A DNA stretch of 64,000 nucleotides. Origin: Galbitalea sp036271875 (GTDB taxonomy: Bacteria > Actinomycetota > Actinomycetes > Actinomycetales > Microbacteriaceae). Shown here piece after piece: positions 38,715-46,877 of this stretch; positions within the stretch are counted from its first letter, which is position 1; every line of letters begins with the position of its first letter. The translations under genes and the position numbers were made by a program. Location: NCBI GenBank assembly GCA_036271875.1, contig DATAZU010000015.1, positions 207,443 through 271,442 of the forward strand, in the 5' to 3' direction. A model generated the notes under the pieces. It was given only the letters and a program-made list of their open reading frames with translations. It was not told the origin of the DNA and did no database searches.

Positions 38715-41021
38715 CTAGCGGCGCAGCTTGAGCCAGAGGCCGGCGAGCGGCGGCAGCGTCAGCTCTGCGGACGCGGGACGCCCGGCCCATGGCTCATCGC
38801 TCGCGTGCACGGCACCGAAGTTGCCGACACCGGATCCGCCGAATTCCGACGCATCCGTGTTCAGGATCTCATCCCACTCGCCCGCGAACGGCAACCCGAC
38901 ACGGTACGGCCCGACCGGATTGCCGCTGAAATTCATGAGGATGGCTACGGGCTGGCCATCCGCCGACCAACGCAGGAACGAGACGACGTTGTGCTCGGCG
39001 TCACCGCCGTCCAGCCACTCGAAGCCCGCGGGGGAGTTGTCCTGCTGCCAGAGAGCGGGCTCGTCGCGGTAGACGCGGTTGAGTTGCCCGACCATGCGCA
39101 GCAGCCCCTGGTGCGCCGGCTGGTCGAGGATCCACCAGTCGAGCGACCGCTCCTCGCTCCACTCCGACGGCTGGCCGAACTCCGAGCCCATGAAGAGCAG
39201 CTGTTTGCCCGGATGCGCCCACATGAACGCCAGGTACGCGCGCACGTTCGCGAGCTTCTGCCACTGGTCGCCGGGCATTTTCGTGAGCAGCGACCCCTTG
39301 CCGTACACGACCTCGTCGTGGCTGATCGGCAGAATGAAGTTCTCGCTGAACGCGTAGAGGAACGAGAACGTGATCTCGTTGTGGTGGTACGAGCGATACA
39401 TCGGGTCTTCCTCGATGTACTGCAGGCTGTCGTGCATCCAGCCCATGTTCCACTTCTCGCCGAAGCCGAGCCCGCCCGACGAGGTCGGATGCGTCACGCC
39501 GGGATACGACGTCGACTCCTCGGCCGCCATCACGACGCCGGCGTTGCGCTTGTACGCCGTCGCGTTGACCTCCTGCAGGAAGCTGATCGCCTCGAGGTTC
39601 TCCCGGCCACCGTGGATGTTCGGCTCCCACTCGCCCTCTTCGCGCGAGTAATCAAGGTAAAGAATGGATGCCACGGCGTCCACGCGCAGCCCGTCGATGT
39701 GGAATTCCTCGAGCCAGTACAGAGCGTTAGCGACAAGAAAATTGCGCACCTGCGAGTCGCCGAAGTTGAAGATGTAGGTGCCCCAGTCCTTGTGCTCGCC
39801 GCGCCGCGGATCGGAGTGCTCGTACAGCGCCTGCCCGTCGAAGCGCCCGAGTGCCCATTCGTCCTTGGGGAAATGGCCGGGAACCCAGTCCATGATCACG
39901 CCGATGGACGCCTGGTGCAGCCGATCAATCAGGTACTTGAGATCATCCGGATGTCCGAACCGCGACGTCGGTGCGTAGTAGCCGGTGACCTGATAGCCCC
40001 ACGACGGCCCATAGGGATGCTCGGCGAGGGGCATGAATTCGACGTGCGTGAATCCGGTCTCGTGGATGTACTCGATCAACTGGTCGGCGAGCTCGCGATA
40101 ACCGAGTCCAGCGCGCCACGAGCCGACGTGCAGCTCGTAGATGCTCATCGCGCCGTCGTGCGGGTTGTGCGCGGCGCGCTGGGCGAGCCATCCATTGTCC
40201 GACCAGACGTACCTGGACTCACCGACGACGGATGCGGTGGCCGGCGGCCGCTCGGTGTATCGCGCCATCGGGTCGGCTCGTGTCACCCAATCGCCGGCGG
40301 CGGTCTGCAGCTCAAACTTGTATGCGCTTCCCGGCACCAGTCCGGGCGCGAAGAGTTCCCACACGCCGACGTCGTCGAGCCTGCGCATCGCCCAGAGCTC
40401 GCCATTCCAGCCGTTGAAGTCGCCGAGGACTCGAACCGCCTTGGCATGCGGCGCCCAGACGCTGAATGCCGTGCCCTGGACCCCCTCGTGGGGCCGATAG
40501 TGCGCGCCGAGCATGTCCCACAGCTGCTCGTGCCGACCCTGGCCCCAGAGGTAGAGATCGACTTCACCCACGGACGGGACGAAGCGGTACGGGTCATCCG
40601 TTGTCCAGTCGGGTGCGTCCTCATAGGTCGCCTCGAGGGCGTACGCCTGGCCGAGGCCCGGCGCGAACCCCTGCCACAGGCCCTGGTCGAGGTGCGAGAG
40701 CGGGATGCGGGAGCCGTCCGCCCGGATCGCGGTGACCGTCTTCGCGAGCGGCCGGACCGTTCGGATGACGAACCCGGCCTGGATGGGATGTTGGCCGAGC
40801 GTCGAGTGCGGCTGCGGGTGGTAGCCACCGACGAGCGCCGCGACGAGCCCGGGATCGAGTGCCGGGAACTCGATGGTCGAGTCGACGGAGACGGGCGACT
40901 TCTTCGCGGGCGACTTCTTCGCTTTGGGCCCTTCGACAAGCTCAGGGACCGGGGTTGTCTCAGGGACCGGGGTGGTCTCAGGGACCGGGGTGGTCGACTT
41001 GGGCTTCTTCGGTTCGGCCAT
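38715..41021 (-). CDS. glgB: 1,4-alpha-glucan branching enzyme
   Basis: A 768-aa GH13 branching enzyme. After an N-terminal extension with three TTPVPE repeats and PELVEGPKAKK, the CBM48 domains and GH13 core follow: WGYQVTGYYAPTSRFG, GLRVDAVASILYLDYS with the nucleophile Asp, MAAEESTSYPGVT with the catalytic Glu, and LPISHDEVVYGKGS with the third Asp. It adds alpha-1,6 branches to glycogen or GlgE-made glucan. ATG 41021 overlaps the glgE stop. The extension (coding repeat 40941-40994) looks like an inserted repeat. Confidence 0.95.
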   Translation of the reverse strand: MAEPKKPKSTTPVPETTPVPETTPVPELVEGPKAKKSPAKKSPVSVDSTIEFPALDPGLVAALVGGYHPQPHSTLGQHPIQAGFVIRTVRPLAKTVTAIRADGSRIPLSHLDQGLWQGFAPGLGQAYALEATYEDAPDWTTDDPYRFVPSVGEVDLYLWGQGRHEQLWDMLGAHYRPHEGVQGTAFSVWAPHAKAVRVLGDFNGWNGELWAMRRLDDVGVWELFAPGLVPGSAYKFELQTAAGDWVTRADPMARYTERPPATASVVGESRYVWSDNGWLAQRAAHNPHDGAMSIYELHVGSWRAGLGYRELADQLIEYIHETGFTHVEFMPLAEHPYGPSWGYQVTGYYAPTSRFGHPDDLKYLIDRLHQASIGVIMDWVPGHFPKDEWALGRFDGQALYEHSDPRRGEHKDWGTYIFNFGDSQVRNFLVANALYWLEEFHIDGLRVDAVASILYLDYSREEGEWEPNIHGGRENLEAISFLQEVNATAYKRNAGVVMAAEESTSYPGVTHPTSSGGLGFGEKWNMGWMHDSLQYIEEDPMYRSYHHNEITFSFLYAFSENFILPISHDEVVYGKGSLLTKMPGDQWQKLANVRAYLAFMWAHPGKQLLFMGSEFGQPSEWSEERSLDWWILDQPAHQGLLRMVGQLNRVYRDEPALWQQDNSPAGFEWLDGGDAEHNVVSFLRWSADGQPVAILMNFSGNPVGPYRVGLPFAGEWDEILNTDASEFGGSGVGNFGAVHASDEPWAGRPASAELTLPPLAGLWLKLRR
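40931..40994 (-). repeat. 18-bp tandem repeats with a CTTCGACAAGCTCAGG motif, in glgB
   Basis: Three 18-bp units CTCAGGGACCGGGGT(T/G)GT (40941-40958, 40959-40976, 40977-40994) follow CTTCGACAAG (40931-40940). CTTCGACAAGCTCAGG is a motif I recall as an abundant interspersed repeat in several bacterial genomes; in frame it codes PELVEG. Confidence 0.75.
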
Positions 41022-43057
41022 CACTTCGCCTTTCCGTGCTGGACGCTCAGGATGTGCACCGGCTGCGTGAACGCATCCAGTCGAACGTAATTGTGTTCGG
41101 CCCACGTGAAGCGCTGCTCGGTCAGCAGATCGACGACCTCGAACCTGGCCCCCGCCGGCAGGCCGAGCGCCTCGAGGTCGAGGTGCACGCTCGTCTCCCG
41201 CACCGAGTGCGGATCGACGTTCGCAACCATGATCAGGGTATCGGCCACCCCATCCGCGGTGAATCGCCCGTCGAGGTGCTTCGAGTACACGAGGATCGCG
41301 TCGTCATCGCTCCAGTGCAGCGACAGGTTGCGCAGCTGCCGTAGTGCGGGATGCGCGATCCGAATGCCGTTCAGCCGGGTCAGATATGGCGCCAGCGACG
41401 CGCCGAGCTTTTCGGCCTTCGCGAAGTCACGCGGTCGATACTCGTACTTCTCGTTGTCCACGTTCTCTTCGCTACCGGCGCGGGCAACATCCTCAAACAG
41501 CTCGTAGCCCGAGTACACGCCCCAGCTGGGGGCGGCCGTGGCGGCGAGCGTCGCGCGAATCTTGTACGCGGGCACCCCGCCGAACTGCAGGTACTCGGTC
41601 AGGATGTCCGGGGTATTCACGAACAGGTTCGGCCGGAAGAAGGCGCTCCACTCGTCGCTGATCTGCACGAAGAACTCCTCGAGCTCTTCCTTGGTGTTGC
41701 GCCAGGTGAAGTACGAGTACGACTGTTGGAATCCGGCTCCAGCGAGCGACTGCATCATCGCCGGCTGGGTAAACGCTTCGGCGAAGAACACCACGTCCGG
41801 ATTCTCCGAGTTCACCTCGAACAGCAGCCACTCCCAGAAGTTCAGCGGCTTCGTGTGCGGATTGTCGACGCGGAAGATCCTGACGCCGAGCCCGATCCAG
41901 TACTTCACAATCCGCAGGACTTCCTCGCGGATGCCAATTGGATCGTTGTCGAAGTTCAGCGGATAGATGTCCTGGTACTTCTTCGGCGGATTCTCCGCAT
42001 AGGCGATCGAGCCGTCCGGCAGGTGTGTGAACCACTCCGGGTGCTGCGTTACCCATGGATGATCGGGCGAACACTGCAGCGCCAGGTCGATCGCGACCTC
42101 GAGCCCGTTGTGAGCCGCCGCGCGAACGAACGCGCTGAAATCGGCGACCGTACCAAGATCGGGATGGATGGCGTCGTGCCCGCCATCCGGCGATCCGATT
42201 GCCCATGGCGAGCCCGGGTCGTTTGGTTCCGCGTTCAGCGTGTTGTTCGGGCCCTTGCGGAAGCTCGTCCCGATCGGCGAGATCGGAGGCAGGTATACGA
42301 CATCGAATCCCATCGCGGCGACCGCGGGCAGTCGTGTTGCTGCGGTCGTGAACGTGCCCGAATTCCACGAGCCGTCCGCGTTCTTCCTGGCGCCGATACT
42401 GCGTGGAAAGAACTCGTACCACGCACCGACCCCGCTGCGCTCGCGTTCGACCCGAATTGCGTGCTGTTCGCTGAGCGTCTCGAGGCTGGCGAGCGGGCGC
42501 GCGGCCAGCAGTGCGGCGAGCTTCGGGGTGTGGGCCGCGGCGAGTCGTTCGTCGGGCGCGAGTGCGGTGTCGGCGAGGGCTGCTGCGGCGTCCTTCACCG
42601 GTCGCGTGCTGCCGGCACGCGTGAGCAACTCGAGGCCCTCCGCGAAGACGAGTTCGACATCCTGCCCGATCGGAATCTTGATGTCGGCGTTGTGCAGCCA
42701 ACTGGCCCAGTCGTCGCTATATCCCCGAACCCGGAAGTGCCACGTGCCCTCGTGGTCGAGTCGCGCGAGCGCGCGCCAGCGATCGGTTCCCGGGGCCGTG
42801 GGGCTCATCCGATGCCGCGACTGTTGCCCCTCGGGATCGACGAGCAACAGATCGACGCCGAGCAGGTCGTGGCCCTCACGGAAGACGGTGGCGCCGAACG
42901 GGACGACCTCGCCAACGAAAGCCTTGGCGGGCCAGCGATTTTCGGGCTGCACCGGCGTCAGATTCCGGATCGGGATGCGGCCGATGCCGGGTTCGAACTG
43001 CGGGCCACCGCCGGTGCTCACGCTTGCGGCTGCAATCGTAGATTCGTCTATAGCCAC
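41021..43057 (-). CDS. glgE: Maltosyltransferase GlgE (alpha-1,4-glucan:maltose-1-phosphate)
   Basis: A 678-aa GH13 subfamily 3 enzyme that transfers maltose from maltose-1-phosphate to the glucan chain. Core motifs: YFLPPISPIG-like VVYLPPISPIGTSFRKGPNN, GVRIFRVDNPHTKPLNFWEW with the nucleophile Asp, FFAEAFTQPAMMQSLAGAGF with the general-acid Glu, and YSYFTWRNTKEELEEFF. The N-terminal ~200 residues are the accessory domain. The GTG at 43057 is supported by TAGCGT 6 nt upstream on the minus strand. It lies directly before glgB; the pair is one operon. The TreS/Pep2 partners that make its substrate are not in this window. Confidence 0.95.
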   Translation of the reverse strand: MAIDESTIAAASVSTGGGPQFEPGIGRIPIRNLTPVQPENRWPAKAFVGEVVPFGATVFREGHDLLGVDLLLVDPEGQQSRHRMSPTAPGTDRWRALARLDHEGTWHFRVRGYSDDWASWLHNADIKIPIGQDVELVFAEGLELLTRAGSTRPVKDAAAALADTALAPDERLAAAHTPKLAALLAARPLASLETLSEQHAIRVERERSGVGAWYEFFPRSIGARKNADGSWNSGTFTTAATRLPAVAAMGFDVVYLPPISPIGTSFRKGPNNTLNAEPNDPGSPWAIGSPDGGHDAIHPDLGTVADFSAFVRAAAHNGLEVAIDLALQCSPDHPWVTQHPEWFTHLPDGSIAYAENPPKKYQDIYPLNFDNDPIGIREEVLRIVKYWIGLGVRIFRVDNPHTKPLNFWEWLLFEVNSENPDVVFFAEAFTQPAMMQSLAGAGFQQSYSYFTWRNTKEELEEFFVQISDEWSAFFRPNLFVNTPDILTEYLQFGGVPAYKIRATLAATAAPSWGVYSGYELFEDVARAGSEENVDNEKYEYRPRDFAKAEKLGASLAPYLTRLNGIRIAHPALRQLRNLSLHWSDDDAILVYSKHLDGRFTADGVADTLIMVANVDPHSVRETSVHLDLEALGLPAGARFEVVDLLTEQRFTWAEHNYVRLDAFTQPVHILSVQHGKAK

Positions 43058-43063
43058 AGCTAA

Positions 43064-43069
43064 ACGCTA
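43064..43069 (-). promoter_or_regulatory. -10 element TAGCGT, leaderless glgE start
   Basis: Minus-strand TAGCGT lies exactly 6 nt before GTG 43057. Confidence 0.55.
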
Positions 43070-43160
43070 CCGCGTAACCCTCTCGCGCCGAGCGGGTTGC
43101 GGTCACGTGCATCCTCCACTAACCGGCCTCGGGTAACTCTCGATCCGAGAGATTCCCGGG

Positions 43161-43166
43161 TAACTT
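43161..43166 (+). promoter_or_regulatory. -10 element TAACTT, leaderless start
   Basis: TAACTT lies exactly 6 nt before ATG 43173. Confidence 0.55.
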
Positions 43167-43172
43167 CATTCC

Positions 43173-43760
43173 ATGGACTTCCGGCTTGCCACATCCGACG
43201 ACGTCGAGGAGATTGCCCGGATACTCACCCTCGCCTTCCTCGACGACCCGGTGTGGGGGCCGGCTCTCGCGCGGCCGGATGGCGTGAGCGACCATCTCGA
43301 CCCGTTCTGGCGCATCTATGCCGAAGGCTCCCTGCGACACGGCGGTGCCTATGTCACGGACGGCGCCACCGCGCTCTGGACGCCTCCCGGCGAGACCGAA
43401 CTCTCGGATACGCAAGAAGCCGAGCTGATGGACCTGCTGCACGACACCTTCGCCGGCGACGACCTGGATGCGCTTCTCGAGCTCTACGACCGTTTCGACG
43501 CTGCGCATCCGCACGACGTGCCGCATGCCTACCTCGGCCTGCTTGCGACCCATCCGAACTCGCGCGGCCACGGGATCGCCCAGCAGCTGCTGGCGGAGAA
43601 CCTGAGGGGCTGGGATGCGCGGGGCATCCCGGCTTACCTGGAGTCGACCAATCCGGCCAATGATCACCGCTACCAGCGAGCGGGCTTCCGTTCGGTTGGC
43701 TCGATTTCCGCCGTCCTCAGCGACGCGCGCATTACAACGATGTGGCGCGAACCGCGATAA
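43173..43760 (+). CDS. GNAT-family N-acetyltransferase
   Basis: A 195-aa acetyltransferase of the GNAT fold. The acetyl-CoA loop is PNSRGHGIAQQLLAENLRGW and the last strands hold ESTNPANDHRYQRAGFRSVG. The N-terminal part (DFRLATSDDVEEIARILTLA, FLDDPVWGPALARPDG) is typical of the PaiA-like or RimI-like group. Substrate unknown: small molecule or protein N-terminus. Leaderless start 6 nt after TAACTT. It diverges from glgE, 115 bp apart, with no sign of a shared operator. Confidence 0.88.
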   Translation: MDFRLATSDDVEEIARILTLAFLDDPVWGPALARPDGVSDHLDPFWRIYAEGSLRHGGAYVTDGATALWTPPGETELSDTQEAELMDLLHDTFAGDDLDALLELYDRFDAAHPHDVPHAYLGLLATHPNSRGHGIAQQLLAENLRGWDARGIPAYLESTNPANDHRYQRAGFRSVGSISAVLSDARITTMWREPR

Positions 43761-43810
43761 ATGAGTCATGATCACCGCATGACGGAAACGGCGACGGAAT
43801 CGAGATTCCT

Positions 43811-44185
43811 GTGACCGATAACCCGGCAATCGCCAAATACGAGGTGACCGCGGTGGCGAAGCGCCGCCCCTCCGCTCTGAGTTGGACCACGTTCTGGCTG
43901 GGTGTGCTCGTCACGGGCGGACTCTGGACCCTCTTTGCTGCGGCGGCTACCGGGGACATCAGCGACAACTCCGACCTGCTGTGGCCAGAACCGTGGGTGT
44001 CGATCGCCGGTGTTTTCATGCTGATCGGAATATTCGGGCTCATTCCCGTGATCGTGCTGGCCATCATCGCCGGAGTTCGGGGTGGCCGTTCGCGAGTGCT
44101 GGCGATGATCGCCGGATTCCTGCTTCTGACTCCACTGGTCTTCCTCCTTGGGGCATCGATCATTTCGTCGATCGTGAACCCGTAG
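43811..44185 (+). CDS. Small membrane protein
   Basis: A 124-aa protein, probably three membrane segments: TTFWLGVLVTGGLWTLFAAA (~24-42), VFMLIGIFGLIPVIVLAIIA (~67-86) and MIAGFLLLTPLVFLLGASII (~98-117). A short polar N-terminus (TDNPAIAKYEVTAVAKRRPS) precedes them. No conserved motif identified. GTG 43811 is the likely start, with no strong ribosome site. Its position between the acetyltransferase and glgP suggests nothing about its job. Confidence 0.6.
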   Translation: MTDNPAIAKYEVTAVAKRRPSALSWTTFWLGVLVTGGLWTLFAAAATGDISDNSDLLWPEPWVSIAGVFMLIGIFGLIPVIVLAIIAGVRGGRSRVLAMIAGFLLLTPLVFLLGASIISSIVNP

Positions 44186-44274
44186 CCGCCGCGCTCGGCC
44201 GATCAGCCCACGCAGTTCGAGCGGCAATCATGCCCTGTTTTGTAAGCGTTTGCATTCCACCCCCGGTTGCCCTC

Positions 44275-44280
44275 TAGGCT
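44275..44280 (+). promoter_or_regulatory. -10 element TAGGCT, leaderless glgP start
   Basis: TAGGCT lies exactly 6 nt before GTG 44287. Confidence 0.55.
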
Positions 44281-44286
44281 TGCACG

Positions 44287-46839
44287 GTGAAGGCAATTCG
44301 TCGGTTTACCGTTCGCACCGTTCTCCCCGCTGAGCTCTCCGCCCTTGAGGAGCTCGCGACCAACCTCCGCTGGTCATGGCACCAGCCGACGCTTCGGCTT
44401 TTCGAGTCGATCAGCCCGAAAGGCTGGGAGGAGAGCGATCACGACCCGGTCGGGCTTCTTGGCATCATCGAGCCGGCTCGTCTCGACGAACTTGTCGCGG
44501 ACAAGGCATTCGTCAAGCGCGCGAACGAACTGCGTGACGACCTGCACGCCTATCTCACCGAGCCACGCTGGTATCAGACACTGACGGATGCGCCCAAGTC
44601 GATCGCGTACTTCTCGCCCGAGTTCGGTATCGCCGCCGCATTGCCGCAGTACTCCGGCGGCCTCGGCATCCTCGCGGGTGATCACCTCAAGAGCGCATCC
44701 GACCTCGGCGTGCCGATCATTGCGGCCGGTCTGTTCTATCGCGCGGGGTACTTCCGCCAGGCGATTTCGCGCGACGGCTGGCAGCAGGAGACCTACCCGG
44801 TCCTCGATCCCGATGGCCTGCCGCTGCGCGTGCTGCGCCACCCGGATGGCACGGCCGCGCAGGTCACGCTCGCGCTGCCGGACGGCAAGGCACTCTCCGC
44901 GCGCATCTGGAAGGTGGACGTTGGCCGGGTCACGCTTCTGCTCCTCGACACGGATGTCCCGGAGAACGACGACTCGCTGCGGTTCGTCACCGACCGGCTG
45001 TACGGCGGTGGTGGCGAACATCGCCTGCTCCAGGAGCTGCTGCTCGGCATTGGGGGAGTGCGCGCGATCAAGGTATATACGGAGCTGACGGGCGCTTCGG
45101 CACCCGAGGTGTTCCACACCAACGAGGGCCACGCCGGGTTCCTGGGGCTCGAGCGCATCAGCGATCTCATCGGCGGCGGCCTGAGCTTCGACGAGGCGCT
45201 GCAGGTGGTTCGTGCCGGCACGGTCTTCACGACGCACACGCCGGTTCCGGCAGGCATCGATCGTTTCGACTCGACCCTGGTTGAGCGCTACTTCTCAACC
45301 GACCTGCTTCCCGGAGTTGACGGGGAGCAGGTGCTCGCGCTCGGAGCGGAGAACTACGAGGGCGGCACGGCGGACACGTTCAACATGGCGGTAATGGGCC
45401 TGCGCCTCGGCCAGCGGGCGAACGGAGTCTCCCTGCTGCACGGCGACGTATCGCGCGGGATGTTCGGCGCCCTCTGGCCGGGTTTCGACCAGGACGACGT
45501 GCCCATCACGTCGGTGACGAACGGAGTTCACGCGCCGACCTGGACCGACCCGCTGCTGGTCGAACTCGCATCCGAGAAATTCGGCACGACCGACAACACC
45601 GCGTGCGACTGGACGAGCGACTCCGTTACGGATGCAGATATTTGGAACGTGCGCCGTGAGATGAAGAAGAAGCTTGTCGAGGATGCGCGCAAGCGACTCG
45701 TCGCATCCTGGGAGGAGCAGAACCCGGGAGCTGGCGTCCCCGCGTGGTTCGGTCAGATCCTTGACCCGGAGGTGCTCACGATCGGTTTCGCCCGCCGCGT
45801 CCCCACCTACAAGCGTCTTACCCTCATGCTGCGCGATCCGGAGCGCTTGCGCGCGTTGCTCACGCACCCGACGCGCCCCGTGCAGATCGTGATTGCGGGC
45901 AAATCGCATCCGGCGGACGACGAGGGCAAGCGCCTCATCCAGCAGCTGATCGAGTTCGCGGCGGCTGCGGACGTGCGACACCGCATGGTCTTCCTGCCCA
46001 ACTACGACATCGCGATGGCACAGGTGCTCTATCCCGGAACCGATATCTGGCTCAACAACCCGCTGCGTCCACTGGAAGCCTGCGGAACCAGCGGAATGAA
46101 GGCGGCCCTGAACGGCTCGCTCAACCTGTCGATCCTTGATGGTTGGTGGGCCGAATTCTTCGACGGCGAGAACGGCTGGGCCATCCCGACGGCGGACACC
46201 AACGACCCGTCAGAGCGCGACGACCTCGAGGCGCACTCGATGTACGACCTGATCGAGCACCAGATCGCTCCGCGCTTCTACGATCGCAACAAGGACGGTG
46301 TGCCGACCCGCTGGGTTGAAAACATCCGGCACACGCTCGCGACGCTCTCGCCTGCACTGAGCGCGGACAGGATGGTCAAGGAGTACGTCAACCGCCTGTA
46401 CGTTCCGGCGGCGCAGTCCGAGCGTGAGATCTCGGCGTCGGCATACGCCCCGGCTCGTGAACTCTCCGCCTGGAAGTCGCGGCTCAGCCAGGCGTGGCCG
46501 AAGGTGCAGGTTCTGCACGTGGAATCCGGCGGCGTGGATGTTGTGCCTCAGATCGGCGACGCCTTGCAGGTGCGTGCGCTGGTCGCCCTCGACGGCCTGT
46601 CTCCCGATGACGTGGCAGTTGAGGTGGTCTACGGACGAGCACGCGACGGCGACAAGCTCTCGGATGTGCACCACCAGCGGCTGGAGCTCGACTCCGCGGA
46701 AGCGGGCCAGCCGACCACGTTTACCGGCACGGTCGAACTCGATCGCCCCGGGAGCTTCGGCTATAACGTTCGCGTTGTTCCGTCGAGCCCGCTCCTGGCG
46801 AACCCTGCCGAGCTGGGGCTCATCGCCGTCGCACACTGA
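44287..46839 (+). CDS. glgP: Alpha-glucan phosphorylase
   Basis: An 850-aa GT35 phosphorylase of the shorter alpha-glucan phosphorylase type (TIGR02094-like). It releases glucose-1-phosphate from glycogen. N-terminal DUF3417-like region (LRWSWHQPTLRLFESISPKG), active-site parts YFSPEFGIAAALPQYSGGLG, TNEGHAGFLGLERI, FARRVPTYKRLTLMLRD and the pyridoxal-phosphate Lys in EACGTSGMKAALNGSLNLSI. The GTG start is 6 nt after TAGGCT. A hairpin terminator follows. With glgB, glgE and glgX nearby the window covers both synthesis and breakdown of glycogen. Confidence 0.95.
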   Translation: MKAIRRFTVRTVLPAELSALEELATNLRWSWHQPTLRLFESISPKGWEESDHDPVGLLGIIEPARLDELVADKAFVKRANELRDDLHAYLTEPRWYQTLTDAPKSIAYFSPEFGIAAALPQYSGGLGILAGDHLKSASDLGVPIIAAGLFYRAGYFRQAISRDGWQQETYPVLDPDGLPLRVLRHPDGTAAQVTLALPDGKALSARIWKVDVGRVTLLLLDTDVPENDDSLRFVTDRLYGGGGEHRLLQELLLGIGGVRAIKVYTELTGASAPEVFHTNEGHAGFLGLERISDLIGGGLSFDEALQVVRAGTVFTTHTPVPAGIDRFDSTLVERYFSTDLLPGVDGEQVLALGAENYEGGTADTFNMAVMGLRLGQRANGVSLLHGDVSRGMFGALWPGFDQDDVPITSVTNGVHAPTWTDPLLVELASEKFGTTDNTACDWTSDSVTDADIWNVRREMKKKLVEDARKRLVASWEEQNPGAGVPAWFGQILDPEVLTIGFARRVPTYKRLTLMLRDPERLRALLTHPTRPVQIVIAGKSHPADDEGKRLIQQLIEFAAAADVRHRMVFLPNYDIAMAQVLYPGTDIWLNNPLRPLEACGTSGMKAALNGSLNLSILDGWWAEFFDGENGWAIPTADTNDPSERDDLEAHSMYDLIEHQIAPRFYDRNKDGVPTRWVENIRHTLATLSPALSADRMVKEYVNRLYVPAAQSEREISASAYAPARELSAWKSRLSQAWPKVQVLHVESGGVDVVPQIGDALQVRALVALDGLSPDDVAVEVVYGRARDGDKLSDVHHQRLELDSAEAGQPTTFTGTVELDRPGSFGYNVRVVPSSPLLANPAELGLIAVAH

Positions 46840-46869
46840 GCGCGGATCCCGAATCCCGGGACCCGCGCT
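46839..46869. terminator. Bidirectional hairpin between glgP and the phosphatase gene
   Basis: GCGCGG...TCCCG / CGGGA...CCGCGC stem between convergent genes; the T-run is weak. Confidence 0.6.
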
Positions 46870-46877
46870 CGAGCACT

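Noticed and set aside
38805..41090. A 761-codon plus-strand frame opposite glgB
   Set aside because: Antisense to a clear enzyme gene; no motifs or ribosome site.
41351..43063. A 570-codon plus-strand frame opposite glgE
   Set aside because: Antisense shadow of a well-identified gene.
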